Shown: positions 28,511-37,392 of the stretch, piece by piece | How the letters are laid out: every line of letters begins with the position of its first letter | Position numbering within the stretch: the first letter of the stretch is position 1 | Assembly (NCBI GenBank): GCA_025800385.1 | Contig: JAOXRS010000123.1 | Span: forward strand, 18,997 to 82,996 | Source: Candidatus Albibeggiatoa sp. nov. NOAA | Lineage (GTDB): Bacteria; Pseudomonadota; Gammaproteobacteria; Beggiatoales; Beggiatoaceae | Direction of reading: 5' to 3' | DNA length: 64,000 nucleotides | Program-made: the position numbers and the translations under genes | The notes under the pieces: generated by a model | What the model saw: only the letters and a program-made list of their open reading frames with translations | Databases searched by the model: none | What the model was told of the DNA's origin: nothing

Positions 28511-28590
28511 TATCCGTCAAAAATCCGTACAAACTTGAAAATTAATAATAATAAATTTATACTATGAACCATATACGGATAAACTCCGTA
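28511..28590 (+). promoter_or_regulatory. TacAT promoter and operators
   Basis: A near-consensus promoter, TTGAAA (28535-28540), 17-base spacer, TATACT (28558-28563), lies before the antitoxin gene. A palindrome TACGGA-TAAAC-TCCGTA (28574-28590) sits just after the expected transcription start. Two further half-sites (TATCCGT 28511-28517, ATCCGTAC 28523-28530) lie upstream of the -35 box. This arrangement fits autorepression by the ribbon-helix-helix antitoxin with its toxin. Confidence 0.65.
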
Positions 28591-28639
28591 CAAATGGGGT
28601 GGAAGCCCTCAATACGAATCAAGGAAACAGGGAAAAATC

Positions 28640-28906
28640 ATGGCAACTGCACGTTTAGATATTAGACTAGATGAGGAAGTTAAGGCTAAAGCTGAGAAAG
28701 CAACTGCATTAATGGGCTTAAAAAGTTTAACTGAGTATGTAGTAAAGCTAATGGATGAAGATGCAACTAAGGTCATCGCTCAATATGAAAGTATGACATT
28801 AGAAAATGATGTGTTTGACCAATTTATACAAGCCTGCGATCAAGCAAAAGCACCAAATCAAGCTTTACTTGATGCTGTAAAATTCACAAAACAGAATGGA
28901 TTTTAG
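28640..28906 (+). CDS. tacA: DUF1778 ribbon-helix-helix antitoxin (TacA-like)
   Basis: An 88-residue protein of the DUF1778/TacA class. The N-terminal RHH segment (ATARLDIRLDEEVKAKAEKA, then TALMGLKSLTEYVVKLMDED) binds operator DNA. The C-terminal part (residues 55-88) wraps the toxin and covers its acetyl-CoA or substrate site in characterised TacAT complexes. It is directly followed by the acetyltransferase gene with no gap, and preceded by GGAAACAGGGA. Confidence 0.85.
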   Translation: MATARLDIRLDEEVKAKAEKATALMGLKSLTEYVVKLMDEDATKVIAQYESMTLENDVFDQFIQACDQAKAPNQALLDAVKFTKQNGF

Positions 28907-29443
28907 ATGGATTACACCACAAAGAGATTTGAAGAATTGAATAAAACAGCCCATGAGCGAGATAGCTTTGACTGTGGACAAGCCGAACTTAATACTTTCC
29001 TAAAAACCCAAGCTCTTAAACATATGAAAGCAGGTATTAGCCGCACAATGGTTTTGCCTGCCACAACAACACTTAACCAAAAACAACCAATTTATTCATT
29101 TTACACTATTGCTGGTAGTTCTATTCGCCGCGAGACATTACCTGACAGCCAAGCAAAAAAATTACCGCGTTATCCTATACCTGTTTTTTTACTTGCACAA
29201 CTTGCTGTTCATCAAGATTTACAAAGTCATGGATTAGGCAAAATAACACTCACTAAAGCACTAGAACATTTATTAGAAGTAAATACACATATGCCTGCTT
29301 ATGCTATTGTTGTAGATAGCCTCCATAATGAAATAATAGGATTTTATGAAAAATTTGGATTTGAAAGATTATACGAACATAGTAATGGCCATATACGCTT
29401 ATTCTTACCAATGAAAACAATAGCTAATATATTCTCTCAATAA
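28907..29443 (+). CDS. tacT: GNAT-family acetyltransferase toxin (TacT-like)
   Basis: The 178-residue GNAT enzyme has the toxin-class entry motif DSFDCGQAELNTFLKTQA. It continues with RTMVLPA, VFLLAQLAVHQDLQSHGLGK (motif A, acetyl-CoA pyrophosphate loop) and HNEIIGFYEKFGFERL (motif B). Homologues (TacT, AtaT) acetylate the amino acid on aminoacyl-tRNA and stop translation. The tight coupling to the DUF1778 antitoxin supports that role here. The stop is 4 bases before a palindromic element. Confidence 0.85.
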   Translation: MDYTTKRFEELNKTAHERDSFDCGQAELNTFLKTQALKHMKAGISRTMVLPATTTLNQKQPIYSFYTIAGSSIRRETLPDSQAKKLPRYPIPVFLLAQLAVHQDLQSHGLGKITLTKALEHLLEVNTHMPAYAIVVDSLHNEIIGFYEKFGFERLYEHSNGHIRLFLPMKTIANIFSQ

Positions 29444-29446
29444 GTG

Positions 29447-29566
29447 TTAAGACGCAGAGCGTCAAAACTGAATTACCACGCAAAGCATGGTAACTAGATG
29501 AAAACGTCGGGTTTCCTTGTTCCAATGCTCACCGTTGGAATACAGCCGCGACGCTCTGCGTCTTAA
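29447..29566. repeat. 120-bp REP/MITE-like palindromic element
   Basis: A perfect 17-bp terminal inverted repeat, TTAAGACGCAGAGCGTC (29447-29463) and its complement at 29550-29566, encloses two smaller hairpins: TTACCA/TGGTAA (29473-29493) and TTCCAA/TTGGAA (29520-29540). The internal phrase GTCGGGTTTCC is typical of REP-like elements mobilised by tyrosine transposases. It lies between the convergent 3' ends of tacT and hsdR and could also end both transcripts. Confidence 0.75.
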
Positions 29567-29586
29567 GCAAATCCAAAATAATGCAA

Positions 29587-32100
29587 TTAACTCAAAAACT
29601 GCTCTAAAGACACATGATCCTGAACATACAAGGGCACGCGCTTGCGCCAATCAGATGGAACAGCCTTAAAATCACGCATCGAAAACGTCGGGTTGGTATG
29701 TAGCTCAGCATAATGTCCCTGATCGATAATCTCCCGTAACTGATCGTCCGTTGCATATGCCTTAAAATAATCCTTAATCACCACCATCGATTCTGATGCA
29801 TCAAGCGCAACCGCATTAACAAACTTTACAAATTCATCCTCTAACAACTCATCTTTAGACTTAAAATGACTAATCAAACCAAATATTTTTTCTAAAATCT
29901 CCCGCAAATCTAAACGCCTATCGACCTCAGCCGCCTGCCGTAATTTATCCACGGTAAAAAATGCACTCGGCTTGTTCATAATCTCCTGATTCACATAATG
30001 AATTGCACTCTCCCATTGCGCTTGCTGCACATATTGCCGAACCGTCGAATTATCCTTGACCGTATCCTCAAACTGACGGAAAAACATCCGATCAATTTTC
30101 ATCCCACCATAACCTACTTTTTCTTCTTTCACAGTCAAAATCACATCTGAATCTGTATGCTTATACGCCCCAATCACTGTGCCCGACGACGTATCGATAT
30201 TGCGGTCAGCCTTCGCAGGTGATGGCAACTTCAACACCTCATCATAATTAAACTGCTCCTCAAAATATTCACAATTTGCAAAGAAATCAAATAGCTTAAA
30301 CTCGGTTTTCTCTGGCTGCTGCACCGTTGCTTTAAGCTGCTTATCGTACAAGTTATCCAAAAAGTTGTGCTTGCGCGTGCCACGTCCCTTAATCTGAATA
30401 AAATCCGTCGGTGAAAAAATCGGGCGCACCAAACATAAATTCAAAATATCAGGACAATCATAACCCGTCGTCATCATTCCAACCGTCACACAAACACGGG
30501 TTTTACTGGTTTTATACGACTCCAAAAAGTGGCTAACACCTGATAACTTATTATTCGCAAACTGCTCGGTATAACTTTGAGCATCAGCCACATTCGACGT
30601 GACTTGCATTGCAAAATTGGATTGATATTTATTAGGAAACATCTGCATCGCCATCTCATTTAAAATATTGGTCAACCTCGCTGCATGAGATTGACTAACC
30701 GCAAACATAATGGTTTTACCAATTTCACCACTGATTGGATCACGTAACGCATTATCTAAAAACGTTTTGCAAAAAACCTGATTGGTCATATCCGAGAAAA
30801 AACGCTTTTCAAATTCACGATGCTGATAACGCTGCTCTTGGGTTTCACCTTCCTCATCCGTTACCTCCACGATAAAACCTTGTTCTGATAGTAATTGTGT
30901 CGTCACCTCAGTTCTAGCATCAACCACAATCGGATTAATCAAATAGCCCGCCTCCACACCATCCAGCAAAGAATAGCGAAACGTGGGTTGGCCATCATCG
31001 CAACCAAACGTGCGATACGTATCCAATAACACCCGCCGCTCATATTCCCTAGGTGTCGATTGTGTAGCAGTGAGATCAAACTTTTTCAAATAATCCTTAG
31101 GTGTAGCCGTTAAACCCAATTTATAGCCAACAAAATAATCAAACACCTTACGCGCTTTACCACCAATCGAACGATGTGCCTCATCAGAAATCACCAAATC
31201 AAAATCATTAGATGAAAAATCCCGATATTTATCCTTACGCAATAAAGACTGCACGGTTGTCACAACAATTTCCGCTTTACGCCAATCATCACGGTTTTTT
31301 TTATATACAACAGACTGAAAATCTTTTTTTAAGTATTGCGTAAAATCTTTTTGAGCCTGATCTTCTAACTCCAAACGGTCAACTAAAAACAAAACCCGCC
31401 GCGCGTTACCTGTACGCAAAAACAATTTTAATATCGCCGCTGCTGTCAAAGTTTTACCTGTACCCGTTGCCATTTCTAATAAAAAACGACTTTCATTTTG
31501 TTTGACCGCTGTTTGAATGGATTTGATTGCCTGTTGCTGATAATCACGTAAAAACCGTAACTTATTAGTATTAATAAAGTCAGCGCGCTCTTGCTTATTT
31601 TTCCAGCTTGCAACTTGTTTGTAATTTGGCATTTGGGTTAAAACAACGTAGTCCGCGTCTATCTGCTCTTGAATCAATGCCTCGGAATTGGGATGATGGT
31701 ATTTAAAATCTTTGCTCGAGTGTTGTAACGCTTGTTGGGAAGGAAATTGCGTAATCAGTGATGGATTACCTCGTTTTATATCCCACAAATAATGCACATT
31801 GCCATTGGATAAAATCGCAATATGACACCCATTCGCTGCTGCATATTTTCTTGCTTGTTCTTTACCCGCTAAAGGATCAATATCTAACGCTTTTGCTTCT
31901 AATACTGCTAAGGGGAAACCATTTTCATCTAATAACAAATAATCAATAAAGCCATTTTTCATTTTATCCGATGACGGCAATTTAACATTGGATTCTACTT
32001 TAATATTGGCTTGCCCATTTTTATCATCCAAAAGACGCCAGCCTGCAGCTTCAAGCAATTTATTAATTTTTATTCTAATAGTGGCTTCATTTGTTGACAT
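29587..32100 (-). CDS. hsdR: Type I restriction endonuclease subunit R
   Basis: HsdR is the ATP-driven DNA-translocating and cleaving subunit. Residues 1-190 include the HsdR_N nuclease-like domain (PLAVLEAKALDIDPLAGKEQ, with the ExK motif), followed by helicase motif I MATGTGKTLTAAAIL, DEAH-box ISDEAHRSIGG near 305, and motif VI IQIKGRGTRKHNF. The C-terminal part (EcoEI_R_C-like) has LREILEKIFGLI and ends with the arginine-rich VPSDWRKRVPLYVQD. The ATG at 32100 gives 837 residues. A TTG at 32127 is the longer alternative. The gene is separated from hsdMS by the antitoxin and toxin genes. Confidence 0.93.
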   Translation of the reverse strand: MSTNEATIRIKINKLLEAAGWRLLDDKNGQANIKVESNVKLPSSDKMKNGFIDYLLLDENGFPLAVLEAKALDIDPLAGKEQARKYAAANGCHIAILSNGNVHYLWDIKRGNPSLITQFPSQQALQHSSKDFKYHHPNSEALIQEQIDADYVVLTQMPNYKQVASWKNKQERADFINTNKLRFLRDYQQQAIKSIQTAVKQNESRFLLEMATGTGKTLTAAAILKLFLRTGNARRVLFLVDRLELEDQAQKDFTQYLKKDFQSVVYKKNRDDWRKAEIVVTTVQSLLRKDKYRDFSSNDFDLVISDEAHRSIGGKARKVFDYFVGYKLGLTATPKDYLKKFDLTATQSTPREYERRVLLDTYRTFGCDDGQPTFRYSLLDGVEAGYLINPIVVDARTEVTTQLLSEQGFIVEVTDEEGETQEQRYQHREFEKRFFSDMTNQVFCKTFLDNALRDPISGEIGKTIMFAVSQSHAARLTNILNEMAMQMFPNKYQSNFAMQVTSNVADAQSYTEQFANNKLSGVSHFLESYKTSKTRVCVTVGMMTTGYDCPDILNLCLVRPIFSPTDFIQIKGRGTRKHNFLDNLYDKQLKATVQQPEKTEFKLFDFFANCEYFEEQFNYDEVLKLPSPAKADRNIDTSSGTVIGAYKHTDSDVILTVKEEKVGYGGMKIDRMFFRQFEDTVKDNSTVRQYVQQAQWESAIHYVNQEIMNKPSAFFTVDKLRQAAEVDRRLDLREILEKIFGLISHFKSKDELLEDEFVKFVNAVALDASESMVVIKDYFKAYATDDQLREIIDQGHYAELHTNPTFSMRDFKAVPSDWRKRVPLYVQDHVSLEQFLS

Positions 32101-32407
32101 AAGGTTAACCGTGTAAAGTGATGACAATATGCTGAAATATAGATTTTTAATACTTTCTTATAACATATTACAATAAAACCATTATATAAACTAAAAGACC
32201 AATAGAGTTCTTTTGCTTAATAGTGATACAAAAATACCTGTGCTACCAGATTAAATAAAGTGGACTCTATTTTTTATAACCACTTATCAGCTTCCTGCTC
32301 ATAACAAGGCGAATAACCCCATTGTGCCTAATCTTTAAAGTATCCAAACCTTTACACATCCTCTATAATAAAAAGTTATGGTAGTTACAACATTTAAGGG
32401 AGATGCC

Positions 32408-35400
32408 ATGAAACATCTGACTCGATGGCTGGCAATAATGACGTTCATGCTAATGTCATTTAATTTGTATGCCACTAGTGTCTACTACATTGCCAATAAT
32501 GGTAATGACGCAAATGACGGGCTAAGTCCTGAAACGGCTTGGCAAACGCTCGGTAGAGTAAAACAAGCAATTTTCCCAGATGGGGCAAAAATCTTGTTAA
32601 AACGCGGTGAAACCTTCCGTGGAGAAATGAGCTTACATAAGCAACCACAAAATATTAGCTTCGATGCATATGGAGAAGGTGCAGCCCCAATCTTAAAAGG
32701 TAGTGTGGTCATCACAGGTTGGAAAAAAACCACCCACCCTAGTTTAGATAGTTCTAAAGTCTATGAAGCCGATGTCACCCCATTCATCACACCAAAATCT
32801 GACGGTACTTATAACCCGATTCAATACCTTTTTTCTAATGATGAGATGATGACCATCGCGCGTTATCCTAACGTGGACTCACCTTTAGACAAAAATTGGT
32901 TAACGGTTGATAAAGGTACAACAAAATTAGGCAAAGACTCTATGAGTTCTCAAGCCCTGATTGATTATAAAAAACCTAATAACTACTGGAATGGTGCGAT
33001 TATCCGCTTGCGTAACTATAGTTGGAGTTATCGTATTATGCCTGTGACGGCGTTTAATTCTGCAACAGGTAAATTGATGGCAACAACCAGCCCGTACAAT
33101 ATCGGCGGTTACCAATTACCTGAATGGGGTTTCTTCATCGATGATAAATTAGAAGAAATCGACCACCCCGGAGAATGGTATTACGATCAAAATACCCGCA
33201 AAATCTACCTTTATCCTAAAAACAATGCCAACCCAAATAACTTGTTAATTGAAGGTATGTTTTATGGTTCAGGTATTACTTTAAGCAATAAACAAAATGG
33301 CGCAACGATTCAAAACTTAAACTTCCAGCATTACACTGATGTGGCAATTGCCATGAGTCAAACCAATAACGTCACGGTGCAACACAATATTTTCATTCAT
33401 AACTTACGCGCGTTAAAACCGTTCAGTTGTGCTGATTTATACGTCGCTAATAACTATTTAAATCGTCAAATTAAATCAGGTTTTGAATTATTTAGCCCTA
33501 ACTCATTTGACTTAGGCAATACCGTCATTGAGAAAAACTATATTACTAATACGGCGATGTATCGTGTCTATGGCTGGCGTTATAAAGGTGAGTTCGGCGG
33601 TATTCCCATCTCTGTATTCAGTACAGGTTATACAGTGCGCAAAAACTTCATCGATACCAGTAGTTATGTCGGTATTTCCTTACACGCAGGCGGCGAACAT
33701 GTCATTGAAAACAATGTCATTACCAACACACTAGCCTTATTAAATGATGGCGGTGCAATTACCTACAACTCTGATAACACCATTGTAAGAGGCAACTTTA
33801 CGTTAAATTCAATCGGTAACGTTGATGATTCTAACGGGTGCATGAGTTTAGCCAAAGACCCTTGTAACCATCACACTACTTACGGCATGGGTGTTGGCTC
33901 AAACAGTAAATGGATCGGCAACACAATTGAAGGCAATACGGTTGCAAACAACCAAGATGTGGGCATCCGTTTAAATGCGTTTATCAATACCACCGTTAAG
34001 AACAATTTAACATTTAACAATGATGTCGAAGTACGTTTAGAAGATGAATTAGGCCCGTCTTATGGCAACGTGGTGCAAGACAATACCTTGATGCCATTAC
34101 ATCCTGATCGCTTAGCAATGTTGATGACCAATGACACCAATCACGGTCGTTATAATGGCAACTTCTATTGTAATCCTTACAGCGATGTATATTTAAGACG
34201 TGATGGTAAATCTTACTCATTGCCACATTGGAAGCTTAAATTCCCACAATATTCAACAACTGCAAGAGAATGCAGTGTGAAATTGCCTAGTTATAAATCA
34301 ACACCAGTTGGTGGTAACTTAATTACTAAAGGTAGCTTTGATGTTGATGAATCTGGTTGGGTACCTGTAGGTAGCTCCGTATTACACGATACGGGTAAAT
34401 TGGATAGCGGTAGCTTAAAAGTGGTTTACCCTGCCAATAATGGTACGAAAACCAGTTTTACCATTTCATTACAAGGCACATTCTCTGTGACTGCAGGCAC
34501 TTGGTATAGAGTCAGTTTTGATACGATAGGTCAAACCTATGGTGGCTTAAATATGGCTATTGCCAGAACCAAACCTGAATATGTGTTTGTAGAACGTGCT
34601 AACTTCGCGATGGCTAATACACGTAAATCACATGAGTATTATTTCCAAGCAGAAGAAACGTCTGATTTCATGAAGTTGTTATTCACGATTACAGAAGATG
34701 ACAGTAAAACCTATTGGATTGACAATATTGCTGTGACTGAAGCGCAGTTACAAAATACCCGCTTAGCGACTGAAGAAGCACAATTATTCATGAATCCAAC
34801 GGAACGTTCTCGTGATTTCAATTTGGGTAGCGCAACGTATAAAGATTTAAATGGTAATGCGGTAACAGGTAATTTAACTCTTGCGGCTTATTCTTCAAAA
34901 ATCTTAATGTTAGATGCAAACTCAACTTCTGCAGCTGATGTGGATGATTGGGATGAAATTCGCCGTGAATTGGTTCAAGAATATGTTGGCCACATTGTCA
35001 ACCCTGATGCTGTGTTATTAGGCGGTAGTGGCGGTAGCCCAACTACACCACCGACTCCACCTGTTACCACATTGGCTGCACCGCAGTTAAGCCTTAATGT
35101 TGCTGATACTACAGTGAACTTTACATGGACAGCCGTTGCCAATGCGACCAGCTATGAAGTGTATTATTCAACCACTGCACAACCTAAGTTGGTGAACTTA
35201 CTTGCTGAAGTAGTAGGCACATCACATAGTATTGACGTATTACCGGGCGCAGCTTACCACGTCACTGTGGTCGCAAAAGCGGTGGTCAATGGCCAAGAAA
35301 TTCGTAGTGCAAATTCTAATGTAGAAACATTTGATATTCCTGCTCAAAGTGTTGCTGCACCACAACTTACGGCAACTGTGAATGGTAATAATGTAACTTT

Positions 35401-35623
35401 AAGTTGGACAAGCATTCCTAATGGTGAAACCTATTATGTGTACTATGCACCGTATCCAAATGCAGAATCATTGGGTAAATTCCAATTTAATGGCAACAGT
35501 GTCTCAGGTGAATTAGCCCCAGGGTCACAATATTACTTTGCAGTCATTGGGTTTGCGCGAGTCAATGGTAAACTGGTTGCAAGTGAAGCGTCTAACGTGG
35601 AAGTGGTGATTATTCCTCAATAA
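32408..35623 (+). CDS. Secreted right-handed beta-helix protein with two FN3 domains
   Basis: The 1,071-residue protein has a signal peptide (MKHLTRWLAIMTFMLMSFNL ending near A-T-S). The first 600 residues resemble pectate-lyase-like beta-helix enzymes: YYIANNGNDANDGLSPETAW, then repeated NNVTVQHNIF, GNTVIEKNYITNT and GEHVIENNVIT units. Residues 630-790 look like a carbohydrate-binding jelly roll (DVDESGWVPVGSS...). After a Pro/Thr linker, two fibronectin type III repeats end the protein. The fold suggests a polysaccharide lyase, epimerase or binding protein; catalytic residues cannot be assigned. AAGGGA precedes the ATG at 32408, and an ATG at 32378 is less likely. Confidence 0.8.
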   Translation: MKHLTRWLAIMTFMLMSFNLYATSVYYIANNGNDANDGLSPETAWQTLGRVKQAIFPDGAKILLKRGETFRGEMSLHKQPQNISFDAYGEGAAPILKGSVVITGWKKTTHPSLDSSKVYEADVTPFITPKSDGTYNPIQYLFSNDEMMTIARYPNVDSPLDKNWLTVDKGTTKLGKDSMSSQALIDYKKPNNYWNGAIIRLRNYSWSYRIMPVTAFNSATGKLMATTSPYNIGGYQLPEWGFFIDDKLEEIDHPGEWYYDQNTRKIYLYPKNNANPNNLLIEGMFYGSGITLSNKQNGATIQNLNFQHYTDVAIAMSQTNNVTVQHNIFIHNLRALKPFSCADLYVANNYLNRQIKSGFELFSPNSFDLGNTVIEKNYITNTAMYRVYGWRYKGEFGGIPISVFSTGYTVRKNFIDTSSYVGISLHAGGEHVIENNVITNTLALLNDGGAITYNSDNTIVRGNFTLNSIGNVDDSNGCMSLAKDPCNHHTTYGMGVGSNSKWIGNTIEGNTVANNQDVGIRLNAFINTTVKNNLTFNNDVEVRLEDELGPSYGNVVQDNTLMPLHPDRLAMLMTNDTNHGRYNGNFYCNPYSDVYLRRDGKSYSLPHWKLKFPQYSTTARECSVKLPSYKSTPVGGNLITKGSFDVDESGWVPVGSSVLHDTGKLDSGSLKVVYPANNGTKTSFTISLQGTFSVTAGTWYRVSFDTIGQTYGGLNMAIARTKPEYVFVERANFAMANTRKSHEYYFQAEETSDFMKLLFTITEDDSKTYWIDNIAVTEAQLQNTRLATEEAQLFMNPTERSRDFNLGSATYKDLNGNAVTGNLTLAAYSSKILMLDANSTSAADVDDWDEIRRELVQEYVGHIVNPDAVLLGGSGGSPTTPPTPPVTTLAAPQLSLNVADTTVNFTWTAVANATSYEVYYSTTAQPKLVNLLAEVVGTSHSIDVLPGAAYHVTVVAKAVVNGQEIRSANSNVETFDIPAQSVAAPQLTATVNGNNVTLSWTSIPNGETYYVYYAPYPNAESLGKFQFNGNSVSGELAPGSQYYFAVIGFARVNGKLVASEASNVEVVIIPQ

Positions 35624-35649
35624 CACCTATTCATTTGTGATTTGAAAAG

Positions 35650-35682
35650 GCTAGGTTAGATTTGACTAATCTAGCTTTTTTT
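35650..35682 (+). terminator. Terminator after the beta-helix gene
   Basis: GCTAGGTTAG pairs with CTAATCTAGC (10 bp, one G-U) around a 6-base loop, followed by seven T. It is 26 bases after the stop codon. Confidence 0.88.
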
Positions 35683-35821
35683 GTGATAGTTAAGAAACTT
35701 AAAAGTCAGTTTGAACTTGAGCAAGTAGGCATCAAAATTTCATACATTTTCAGGCTGATTGTTCCCAGAGCAGTCAGATTTCAACACTACTATTCATAAC
35801 TGATTAAGGAGTTGGATAACA

Positions 35822-36517
35822 ATGAAATGGTTTACAGCGTTATTCTTGTCATTAGCAAGTTTCTCCGTTTGGGCGGGCGATGCAGCGAAATTAAACTTTA
35901 TTGGTTTTTCGGGTGCAGGTAATTATTTAGCCTATCAACAATCTTGGATTTCTGATGGTGAAGATGCGGCTCATGTAGAATTACATATTATTGATGTGGA
36001 AAAAAATCGCCCTGTCATTTCCCCAATCAAACACCATAACCCAGACAGTCGCCAATTAGCCACAACACGGACTAAAAATTTAAAAGCGGCAAATAGCAAA
36101 TTGAAAAAATACAAAATTGAAATGTATAACCAAGGTGATTTGTTGGCTTCTAAACGTTTCAATGATATTGGTGCAAATGGTAAAAAAGTACGTTTTTCTG
36201 TGGGTACACCGTTGGCCAATATGCCGAATATAAAATACACTCTGTCAGTAAAAGAGAACAAAACAGGCCTTAATTGTGGTGATGCGGGAAACGCTAAAAT
36301 GCTCCATTTGACTTTGCTCAATGAAGGGGCAAAAAAGACTAAAACATTGCAAAAAGACAGAAATGTACCAAAAGACCGAGGTTGTCCATTACGTTATCGT
36401 ATTCAGGATGTATATACGTATCATGAAGAATTTATTGTTGTGTTTTTAAATGTATTTCAAGCAGGTTTTGAAGGTGACAGTATGCGTTACATGGTTGTGA
36501 CGGGTACATTGAATTAG
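35822..36517 (+). CDS. Predicted secreted protein, DUF2259-like
   Basis: The 231-residue protein has a signal peptide (MKWFTALFLSLASFSVWA|GDA). The mature start, AAKLNFIGFSGAGNYLAYQQ, with VELHIIDVEKNRPV, matches the beginning of DUF2259 proteins, which are periplasmic and of unknown function. The C-terminus has two Cys (GLNCGDAGN, RGCPLRYRI) that could form a disulfide, and ends in a beta-strand-rich region. AGGAG precedes the ATG. The next gene starts 16 bases later. Confidence 0.7.
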   Translation: MKWFTALFLSLASFSVWAGDAAKLNFIGFSGAGNYLAYQQSWISDGEDAAHVELHIIDVEKNRPVISPIKHHNPDSRQLATTRTKNLKAANSKLKKYKIEMYNQGDLLASKRFNDIGANGKKVRFSVGTPLANMPNIKYTLSVKENKTGLNCGDAGNAKMLHLTLLNEGAKKTKTLQKDRNVPKDRGCPLRYRIQDVYTYHEEFIVVFLNVFQAGFEGDSMRYMVVTGTLN

Positions 36518-36533
36518 GATTTGGAGTTAGATT

Positions 36534-37352
36534 TTGTCTCAAATTACCATTGTAACCAGTATTGCCCCTAAAAATATTGATAATCAGAAGCTTGCGACTG
36601 AAAGCTGGGCAAAATGCGGCTTTAAAGTTGTTTCAATGAATATTAAGCAGGAAATTAAACAATTACGCTCCCAATTTCCCCACGTTACTTTTCATGAAGC
36701 CAAACGTGATGCGCGTAAAGAAGCGGGTCGCCCATTGGTTTATATTAAGGATGTATTGGCTTATTTGCAAAAACACGGTACGCCTGTTTGTGGTATCGTA
36801 AACTCTGATATTCACTTTAAAGCTGCACCTCAGATTGTTGATTTTTTAGATAAATATGCAAAAGGTGGGGTGTTATTTGCTTCACGGATTGATGTGGATA
36901 ATTTAGAGAAAACCGCTGGGCGTACTTGGTGGCGTGGGATGGATACCTTCTTTTTTGATAAGCAGTTGATTCAACATATTCCTGAGTCAAAATTCTGTTT
37001 GGGCACACCTTGGTGGGATTTGTGGTTTATTTTAGCAGCTTTTACCAAAGGAATTGATATTCGTTATTTAACTACGCCATTCGCCTATCATGTGATCCAT
37101 CAATGGAATTGGGACGATAAAATGGCCATTGATTATGGTGCACATTTTGTTGAGTTTTTTGGTGCAAAAGCTTCATCAGCTCAAGATTTGCTCAATTTGG
37201 CTAAAAAAGATGAAAAACAGGCATTAGGTGCATTACAACAAATTACTGCCAGCAGTTATAATACGATTTTCCTTTCTAAAAAAACCCAATGGTTGGCTTA
37301 TGATATGTACTCGGATTTACTGAAGCAAATCGAAGCAAATCAACCATCTTAA
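36534..37352 (+). CDS. Hypothetical protein, possible glycosyltransferase
   Basis: A 272-residue cytosolic-looking protein beginning at a TTG codon with GGAG 8 bases upstream; no ATG fits better. ITIVTSIAPKNIDNQKLATE resembles the first strand and helix of a GT-A-type fold. The segment GIVNSDIHFKAAPQIVDFLD has an acidic motif in the place of a DxD-like metal-binding motif. TWWRGMDTFFFDKQL and GTPWWDLWFILAAF follow as in some uncharacterised glycosyltransferase-like proteins. I am unsure of the family. It sits between a secreted protein and gspF. Confidence 0.5.
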   Translation: MSQITIVTSIAPKNIDNQKLATESWAKCGFKVVSMNIKQEIKQLRSQFPHVTFHEAKRDARKEAGRPLVYIKDVLAYLQKHGTPVCGIVNSDIHFKAAPQIVDFLDKYAKGGVLFASRIDVDNLEKTAGRTWWRGMDTFFFDKQLIQHIPESKFCLGTPWWDLWFILAAFTKGIDIRYLTTPFAYHVIHQWNWDDKMAIDYGAHFVEFFGAKASSAQDLLNLAKKDEKQALGALQQITASSYNTIFLSKKTQWLAYDMYSDLLKQIEANQPS

Positions 37353-37392
37353 TTACTCTACGGTCTCGACGGAATTTCATAGATATTGACTT

